This document shows, one piece after another, positions 57,232 to 64,000 of a stretch of 64,000 bases of DNA; the stretch's first letter is position 1, and every line of letters begins with the position of its first letter. Under the pieces are notes generated by a model, which was given only the letters and a program-made list of their open reading frames with translations, was not told where the DNA came from and did no database searches. The DNA comes from Ascochyta rabiei. Lineage: Eukaryota; Ascomycota; Dothideomycetes; Pleosporales; Didymellaceae. The stretch spans positions 1,674,001 to 1,738,000 of the forward strand of contig NC_082406.1 of assembly GCF_004011695.2 (NCBI RefSeq). Reading direction: 5' to 3'. The position numbers were made by a program, and so were the translations under genes.

Positions 57232-59314
57232 ATGGAGGCGCGAGGACCTCCGCGCGTCAAGAACAAGGCGGCCGCGCCCATTCAAATCAGCGCGGAGCAG
57301 CTGCTGCGCGAAGCAGTCGACCGCCAGGATGAGAAACTCAATGCGCCAACGCAGCGATTTGCGGACCTGGAGGAGCTGCACGAGCACCAAGGTCGCAAGA
57401 GGAAGGAGTTCGAGGATTACGTGCGTCGCAACAGGATCAACATGAACAATTGGATGCGCTATGCTGCCTGGGAACTTGAGCAGAAGGAGTTCAGGCGTGC
57501 GCGATCAATTTTCGAGCGCGCGCTGGATGTCGACAGCACGCCGGTGGCCCTCTGGTTGAGGTATATCGAAGCTGAGATGAAGCACCGCAACATCAACCAC
57601 GCGCGAAACCTTCTCGACCGCGCCGTCACTATCCTTCCCCGCGTAGACAAGCTCTGGTACAAGTACGTCTACATGGAAGAGACCCTTGGCAACATTGATG
57701 GTGCTCGCTCCGTATTTGAGCGCTGGGTACAATGGGAGCCTGAGGAGTCTGCATGGTCGTCCTACATCAAGCTCGAGAAGAGGCACGGAGAATTTGAAAG
57801 AGCAAGGGCTATCTTCGAGCGCTTCACTGTCGTTCATCCCGAACCAAAGAACTGGATCAAATGGGCCAAGTTTGAGGAAGAGAACGGCACCAGCGACTTA
57901 GTACGAGACGTGTACGGCACCGCTGTTGAGACACTTGGCGACGAATTCATGGATGAGAAGCTGTTCATGGCATACGCCAAGTTCGAAGCAAGGCTGAAGG
58001 AGACAGAGCGAGCAAGAGCCATTTACAAATTTGCGCTGGACCGTATGCCACGCTCGAAATCGATCAACCTTCACAAAGCCTTCACGACATTCGAAAAGCA
58101 ATACGGCGATCGAGACGGTATCGAGGATGTCGTGCTGTCAAAACGAAGGGTACACTACGAGGAACAGATCAAGGAGAACCCAAAGAACTACGACGCATGG
58201 ATCGATTTCGCACGGTTGGAGGAGACGTCAGGGAATACAGATCGTGTACGAGATATCTACGAGCGTGCAATTGCACAGATCCCACCCACACAAGAGAAGC
58301 GCCATTGGAGGAGGTACATCTACCTGTGGTTGTTTGTGAGTTTACCCTCTCAAATGCCGTAGACCATCGCTAACAGTTCTGCAGTACGCCGTTCACGAAG
58401 AGTCCGTCACGAAAGACATCACCCGTACACGGCAAATATACCAGGAGTGTATACGGCTGATACCTCACAAACGCTTCACCTTTGCCAAGCTTTGGCTGCA
58501 GTTCGCATCTTTCGAGATCCGCCAATCCCAATTAACAGCAGCGCGGAAACTTCTTGGCCAAGCAATCGGCATGTGTCCCAAAGACAAGCTCTTCAAAGGC
58601 TACATTGAGCTCGAGATGAAACTCTTCGAATTCACTCGCTGCCGTCAACTCTACACAAAATTCATCGAGTTCAACGGTTCAAACACACAAACATGGATAA
58701 AGTTCGCCGAACTGGAGCGTGGCCTTGACGACTTGGACCGCGCTCGCGCGATTTTTGAATTAGCAGTAGACGAACCCCAACTCGATATGCCCGAGCTGCT
58801 GTGGAAAGCATACATTGACTTTGAAGAGGGTGAGGGCGAATACGAACGCACAAGAGCTCTGTACGAGCGATTACTTGAGAAGACAGACCATGTCAAGGTC
58901 TGGACGTCATGGGCACAGCTGGAAATCGGCATCCCTGACTCTGAAGCCGAGGACAACGACGACGAAGACAAGCCTGTCAGTGAGGCAGCTAAGGCTCGTG
59001 CGCGCGCCGTATTTGAGCGTGCGCACAAGCGCATGAAGGACAAAGACCTCAAGGAAGACAGGGTCGCGCTTCTCAATGCCTGGAAGAGCTTTGAAACAAT
59101 TCATGGCAGCCCAGAGGATCAAGAGAACATCGACAAACAGATGCCGCGAAAGGTCAAGAAGAGGAGAAAGTTGGACGACGACAGTTTCGAGGAGTATGTC
59201 GACTACATCTTCCCCGCGGACGACGAGAGCGCTGCCAAGCTTGCGAAGCTCATGGCCAACGCGCAGAGGTGGAAGGCGGCGAAGGCGGCAAGGGAGGCAG
59301 AAAACGGGGAGTAA
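57232..59314 (+). CDS. CLF1: pre-mRNA splicing factor CLF1 (crooked-neck, SYF3)
   Basis: Predicted 677 residues from exons 57232-58335 and 58385-59314. The ATG at 57232 gives [20 protein letters not shown], the standard fungal start; an in-frame ATG at 57097 would add 45 residues with no family support. The protein is a superhelix of HAT repeats, about sixteen, with the recurring W...Y..E......RAR.IFERAL pattern, for example [20 protein letters not shown] near residue 75. Spacing is regular throughout; the last repeats are followed by an acidic stretch ([13 protein letters not shown]) and a basic region ([12 protein letters not shown]). CLF1 is a scaffold of the Prp19-associated (NTC) complex and supports tri-snRNP joining and spliceosome activation. 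No residue losses are apparent. Confidence 0.97.
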
Positions 59315-60329
59315 GCCAGCTTTCTGTAGGATTGGAACGTGTATTGAGACTCGCACGGTGGTGTAGACCGTACGTGCCGACTATTGTTCACTGCTCCCAC
59401 ATTACAAACATAAACGCTGCAGATCGAAGTCAACAGTATCGATGTTCTTAGACGGGGTCCGGACCTGTTGTGCTCGTTCCGGCAGATAGAAGGAACGAAA
59501 CGTTCATAACAAGCAGATACAAGGAGAGGGCTAATCAAACCATCACAACATACCTGCCATACATTAAGCTCGTCGAACGCGACACAGGTAACGCGGCACG
59601 AGCTAGTGCCTTTCGATTCGAGTCTCGAACCTCGAGAAATCAGAGTCTGGCTCTTTTGCTTTCCTGCGTTGTGACGCTTCTGACGTGATTCAGATCCTGA
59701 ACCGTACTTCTACAGCCTATCACAACAACTGTGGATATGTCTTCACCCCTTGCATCTTACGCACGTCTTCACGCCGGCTCATTTACAGAAAACGCATTCA
59801 GGGAAAGCAGGGATGCCAGATGTCATCATTGCACTACAAAGATATTTCAAGCAAAAGCGTGGGCTGACACTGAAGAGGTCGCGAAGATGTTATTGAGAAC
59901 AACGGCCGTTTGTGATCGCACTAAACACGATACACGTCTTCTTGCTGCTCGCACTCTGGCTGCGCTACCTATACGCTTGGCAGAAATTCCGACCAACTCT
60001 TCAAGTCGATGCGACAATCCTCGTTCCCTGCCATAGGTAATGATGACTTCACAAACGAGACAGAAGGCTATGGTACCGAACATTTGCATTGATGCTAAAC
60101 TCTATAGAACACTCAATCATCCAAAACAGTAAACCAAGCGAGTGTTATCAGTAATGACAAGGGAAAAAGGTAGGCTTCTCGTGCACCATATGTGTACAAT
60201 ATTGTCGTCGCAGCCCGCTCAAGCAGTGCGTCCACCGCTCCAGCCACCACTCATCCCATCAACATCCACCAGCGTGATATCGTTGCTCCTAGAGCTTCCA
60301 AGAAAGCCATACATGTGAAACTTATGCGT
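59315..60329. other. 1.0-kb intergenic region
   Basis: Lies between the 3' ends of CLF1 and the PAN-like pseudogene. Open frames are short and lack domains. No tRNA or repeat is visible. Confidence 0.5.
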
Positions 60330-61100
60330 TTAGATGGAGCAGCCGGTATCGTAGGCCTTGAGAGCGTTCTTTTGAGCAGCCGCGACAGAGTAGAGCTTGC
60401 AGACCATGGCGTTGTCAACCTTGCCACAGGTGAAGGACTTGCAGCTGGAGTTAGCCTGGCACTTGGCCTTGCAAACGTCCTCAGAAGAAACAGAGGGAGC
60501 AGAGATGGGCTGGTTGTTAGTACTGGCGGTGGGCCTAGTGCCGCATGTGTTGGCAGATGAAGACTGCTTGTTCGAGCTGGAGGACTGCTTCTGAGCGTTA
60601 GAGTTGGAGGAAGCCTGCTTCCGGGTGCCGTAGCTGTTCTCATTGCTGGCCTTGCTAGCATCGATTTTTTTTGGACTCCTCAGCCTGTTACTCAGAGGTC
60701 TTGGAGCCGGATTTGGAGTTGCTCAAGTCTGCTGGTTGTCGACCTTCTTGCCAGTAGGGTTGCTGGAGGTAGGAATAATGCTAGGGACGGCGGAGCAAGT
60801 CTTGTCATAGACTACGAGGTTGGTGCTGAACTACTTGGGAACAGCGGAAGCATCGCAAGAGTAGAGCTTGCACTTGGTGCTGTCGACCATGCCGAAGCAG
60901 GAAGACTTGCAAGAACTGCTGGACTCGCACTGAGTCTGGCAAGCAGCTGAGGTCTAGATACCAGAAGGCTGCGAGATAGGCTGGTTGTTCCTGTTGCTGC
61001 CAGCTGGGGCGGCACCACAGGTGTTGCTGCGGACCATGAGAGGAGAGGCAGATGCATATGTGGCCGCGAAGGCAGCGATAACAGTGGTGGAAAAGTACAT
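60330..61100 (-). pseudogene. secreted PAN/apple-like cysteine-rich protein, inactivated
   Basis: From ATG 61100 the minus strand encodes a signal peptide (MYFSTTVIAAFAATYASAS), then a cysteine-rich repeat starting NTCGAAPAGSN. A Ser/Lys-rich linker leads to a second, clearly related repeat starting NTCGTRPTASTNNQPIS; both share C...C....SCKS..CG.VD...CKLYS and end in YD..CS. The spacing recalls PAN/apple-like modules of fungal secreted proteins. The frame is broken by in-frame TAG near 60958 and near 60837 and, in the linker, by a frame change near 60728, a TAA near 60688 and a second frame change at an A8 tract (60665-60672). The final stop is at 60330. The rest of the sequence remains well preserved, so loss looks recent. 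A TATA box survives upstream. Extracellular carbohydrate or protein binding would have been the role; that is inference. Confidence 0.8.
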
Positions 61101-62036
61101 GTTAATGGTTGAGTGAGAAGTATGAATGAAATTGGTTCTGAAGTGAGTGTAGTGAGCGATGGTATTTTTAGGATGCCGGATGATGCTGAATGATGAGTTA
61201 CTGACTGAGGACTTGCTTGTCTTATATACCTGCATTCACTGCACCTCTGCACACCTGAAGGTATTGACAACGCTAATCCTCCTTTCCATGACCTCTCAAA
61301 GGAAAGCTAACGAAGTGAGCTCCACAGACGACTGACGATATAAAGCATCTAGGCCATGCGGTTGTGGAGTGAACGGCGTTGTGGCTTGCCTCGGCGTGTT
61401 CGAAGCCACTCCCTTAGCACAATAAGGGTAGCAAATAGGCGCAGTCACGCTCGTACCTGGATCAGAAATCCTAACAAGGTACTAGTTTTATTTTTTTGCG
61501 TCCTTGCAGCGCTAAAGTACGGGTTTTGTCGTGGAATGCTTTCGTGCAGGGTGAGCGTCCACGTATGCATCACGTGATTTCACTATTCCCCACAACTGAC
61601 GAGCGTTGATCCGATCTGGAAGCCTGTATACTGTTTTTTGGGTCGACCCCTGGCAGAATCTAGATTTCTATGACAGCTGTCAGACAAGTATAGCCGAAAG
61701 ATGCGGATGTATCGGGATGACATGTACTGGGACGGAATCAATTCACTGCCTCCTTGTTAGGGATCTGTCGACCCGAAGCTGAGCGACACTGCTCAGGCTA
61801 TTAAGCTGAGAGATTAAGTCACATCGGTTTGGTCTGCACATGAGAAGGCATAATCCACGCCTGGATACGCAATGCCTTCACATGGCGGTGGCTCAGCTCC
61901 ATCGTAAGGAAAATGGCGTGGTCCAAGTGGAGTTGGTATACAAGACTGCTGTCGAAGGCTAGAAAAGAGGGTTTAAAGTGTGGGAACACAAAAACCGTTC
62001 CCATATCGATCAGAGTCGTTGACTTTGAGATCTTCG
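61101..62036. other. 936-bp interval with the pseudogene promoter
   Basis: On the minus strand a TATATAAG box lies at about 61220-61227, some 120 bp before the dead gene's ATG. The rest, up to the coiled-coil gene's stop at 62037, shows no gene; a T-rich run is at 61487-61498. Confidence 0.55.
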
Positions 62037-63959
62037 CTAGTGCCTGGAAGCTTTGATTGCGCTTCGAATTTCTCTCCCCTCCATCTCCTCCAAAAGCGCT
62101 CTTTCCGCAGCTGTCAAGTCCTCCAAGCAACCATCCGCATCCCACCTCGCCAACCACTGTGCTTGAAACAGCCTATGCCATTCATCTGTGTGTGGCGGAT
62201 ACGCTCCCTTCATTCTTAGCCGGCGCACTTTCTCCTTCAGTGCGTCCTGGGCATCTTCGTCCTCCCTACGCTGTCTCTGCTTCTCTCGCAACTCTTCCAT
62301 TACGTCCTGAGCTGAGAGATGAAACTCACCGCTTCTTGCCTGGATAGCGGTAATGTTGCCAGTGAAGCAGGAGTTCCGCAGGTCTTCGATCATTCTTTGG
62401 TCTCGATGGTGCCTATGTAAAAGTTCCTCAATATGATCGTCCTTACCGGCACTGGCTCTCGACACGCGGCTCAGCTCTTCAGCTAGCCTAGCCTGGTCGT
62501 GTTCGAGGCGCTTGTTCTTCAGGATCAACCCATCTTTGTCCCAACTCCTGCTGTCATTGACCTTACTTTGGTATTCGGACACAGAACCGATCATCTCCTC
62601 GTGCTGAAGCCTGAGTTGTTCGTCGAAATGCTCTGTGCGACGTTCAAACTCTTCTTTGTATTGTTGCATCTCGGCCTGCCATGACCTTGCTTCTTCTTGA
62701 GCCTTTGTGAGGTCATCAGCCAGACTGGCATTGCGGTCTTGCGCCTCGGTGAGATCGGCCTTCAAGTCTCGACACGTTCTTTCCAGATCTGGCTGGTACA
62801 TGCGCTCAGCATCAGCTTTGAACTGTTTATATTGTGCTTGCAGTGACTTGAAACGATGCTGCTCTTTTTCGAACAGATTCTGCCAGTCAGCCGAGCCGCG
62901 CCGTGAAGCATTGTCACCCACCAAGACTTCGCGACGAGTACTTGATGTTGCGTCGCAGGTCGTGATCAGTTCGTCTTTGCGGTCGGGATCCGAATATGGC
63001 TTCTGAGTTTCCTCCTGCAAGTAACTGATCCAGCGGCAGAGCTCGTTAGCTGTGAGCTCCTCACGTGCTGCAGCTCTACTGTCTGTGTCTATTTCCGAGT
63101 CGGTGACAAGGAAATGGAAGTGTGATATAGCATCTGCGCTCACGGACGCTGCAAGACATGCCGTCAACCAGGCAGTGCACAAAAGATCAATGTCTTCTCG
63201 CAGCAGCGCCGAATCTTCTTCAAGATATCGACATCTTTCATTGACCCGCTGAAGCTCTTCATGCAAGTCCCCGTTCAGGTTCAGCGGGTCCTCATACACC
63301 AGGTCAGATGATTTTTTGGCATTATTGGATACATCCCTATCTCCGCGTGCGATGTCGGCAATGATCTCGTCCAGCTCAGATAGCTGGCCACCATTGCTTG
63401 TACTAAGAGCAGCCACACCAGGTCCGTTGTATCTGTGCTCTTCGGCCCGAGACATTGCCGCGTCGTTAGCCTCAGAGAGCAACGAAGGACTTTTCTCTGG
63501 CTCATGAGGAGGGCTGTGGTAGCCCTCGCTTCGCCTTGGCCTCGTGTCGGTCTGGCTGTGCGTACGGCTTAGGTAGCCGAGAAAGATGCTCTGATTCGCA
63601 CTACCCGGCCTTGATACCGATGGAGAACCGGCCGGGATCCAAGGCGATCTTGAGGATGGCGAAAATTGGTGTCTCTCGGTCTGCCAACCAAGAGACGCCC
63701 TTGTCGGGTTTGTGAAGTTGGACCCAGGGCGACTATGTGGTGGGTGTTTTGGTGTTGTGTGTGCCTCGAGCACTTCGTCTGTGCTGTCTGTGAAGTTTCG
63801 ACCATCGTTCTGGACACTGCCTGTTTTCTTTACGTTGTTCTTTCCTCTTTGAGAAAGATCAAACATGTCTTCTGGCACACCTGTGTCGTTCTGATGGAGA
63901 TCTCGTTCCCACTGGGGTCCGACCTCGCTCAAAGTGCTTGCAGTTGCAGACCTCGCCAT
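62037..63959 (-). CDS. coiled-coil protein of unknown function
   Basis: A single open frame of 640 residues from ATG 63959. The first 220 or so residues are disordered and polar (Ser, Pro, His rich, with repeated SRPGS-type pieces). From about residue 225 coiled coil dominates (LHEELQRVNERCRYLEEDSA, and a long section around 370-520 such as DQARLAEELSRVSRASAG). A small globular-looking insert (TAWLTACLAASVSADAISHF) interrupts it. The C-terminus is a conserved-looking block WHRLFQAQWLARWDADGCLE followed by ERALLEEMEGREI. No enzyme or DNA-binding motif is seen. The frame stays open for 41 bp upstream to the window edge, so the start could lie further out. Function unknown; a structural or cytoskeletal scaffold would fit. 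Confidence 0.85.
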   Translation of the reverse strand: MARSATASTLSEVGPQWERDLHQNDTGVPEDMFDLSQRGKNNVKKTGSVQNDGRNFTDSTDEVLEAHTTPKHPPHSRPGSNFTNPTRASLGWQTERHQFSPSSRSPWIPAGSPSVSRPGSANQSIFLGYLSRTHSQTDTRPRRSEGYHSPPHEPEKSPSLLSEANDAAMSRAEEHRYNGPGVAALSTSNGGQLSELDEIIADIARGDRDVSNNAKKSSDLVYEDPLNLNGDLHEELQRVNERCRYLEEDSALLREDIDLLCTAWLTACLAASVSADAISHFHFLVTDSEIDTDSRAAAREELTANELCRWISYLQEETQKPYSDPDRKDELITTCDATSSTRREVLVGDNASRRGSADWQNLFEKEQHRFKSLQAQYKQFKADAERMYQPDLERTCRDLKADLTEAQDRNASLADDLTKAQEEARSWQAEMQQYKEEFERRTEHFDEQLRLQHEEMIGSVSEYQSKVNDSRSWDKDGLILKNKRLEHDQARLAEELSRVSRASAGKDDHIEELLHRHHRDQRMIEDLRNSCFTGNITAIQARSGEFHLSAQDVMEELREKQRQRREDEDAQDALKEKVRRLRMKGAYPPHTDEWHRLFQAQWLARWDADGCLEDLTAAERALLEEMEGREIRSAIKASRH

Positions 63960-64000
63960 GTCGACGTCGCGGCCTGGGACAACTGCTGCTCGTGGCGCAC

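Overview
The window is nuclear DNA of a filamentous ascomycete. The protein genes are split by short introns (mostly 45-60 nt, GT...AG), and the set includes COT1-type NDR kinase, beta-tubulin with the usual filamentous-fungal 5' micro-exons, an RTA1-family membrane protein, a Zn2Cys6 regulator and a secreted family 9 pectate lyase. The pectate lyase, the gene content and the CAG/CAA-to-TAG/TAA decay of one secreted-protein gene suggest a plant-associated Dothideomycete (Pleosporales-like). That placement is inference; no marker fixes the species.

Layout. 0-6 kb: a peroxisomal (C-terminal SKL) alpha/beta hydrolase, a 63-bp minisatellite, a PL9 pectate lyase, and an unrecognised secreted-protein gene whose promoter and signal-peptide region also exist as a decayed tandem copy. 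6-12.2 kb: KIN17, a FAT1/FATP-type acyl-CoA synthetase, the 3' half of a dead thioredoxin-reductase-like gene, and VPS37 (ESCRT-I). 13.4-24.5 kb: a 1033-residue coiled-coil protein, COT1 kinase, RNA polymerase subunit RPB12 and a SCY1-like pseudokinase. 26-33.8 kb: an amino-acid transporter, phospholipid methyltransferase OPI3, beta-tubulin, alkaline ceramidase and prefoldin subunit 1. 34.5-44.9 kb: an intron-bearing tRNA-Ile(AAT), a doubtful small secreted protein, a Zn2Cys6 (UPC2-like) factor, an RTA1-like protein, ORC1 and a bZIP-type factor with repeats in its leader. 45.1-55.3 kb: about 10 kb with no gene I can support, holding several short tandem repeats. 55.3-64 kb: PRP31 and CLF1, two spliceosome genes sharing one 259-bp divergent promoter, then a PAN-like secreted-protein pseudogene and a coiled-coil protein near the window edge.

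Most genes are single-copy housekeeping genes with no operon-like logic. The accessory signals lie in three places: the 0-6 kb secreted-enzyme region with its partial tandem duplication, the 45-55 kb gene-poor block, and the decayed secreted gene at 60.3-61.1 kb. I did not find a clustered novel system. The points most worth a second look are the tandem promoter/signal-peptide duplication, the stop-codon pattern of the PAN-like pseudogene, an apparent AT-AG intron in the amino-acid transporter, a GC-AG intron in the ceramidase, and the PRP31-CLF1 shared promoter. Exon borders were set by hand from splice consensus, reading-frame continuity and family conservation.
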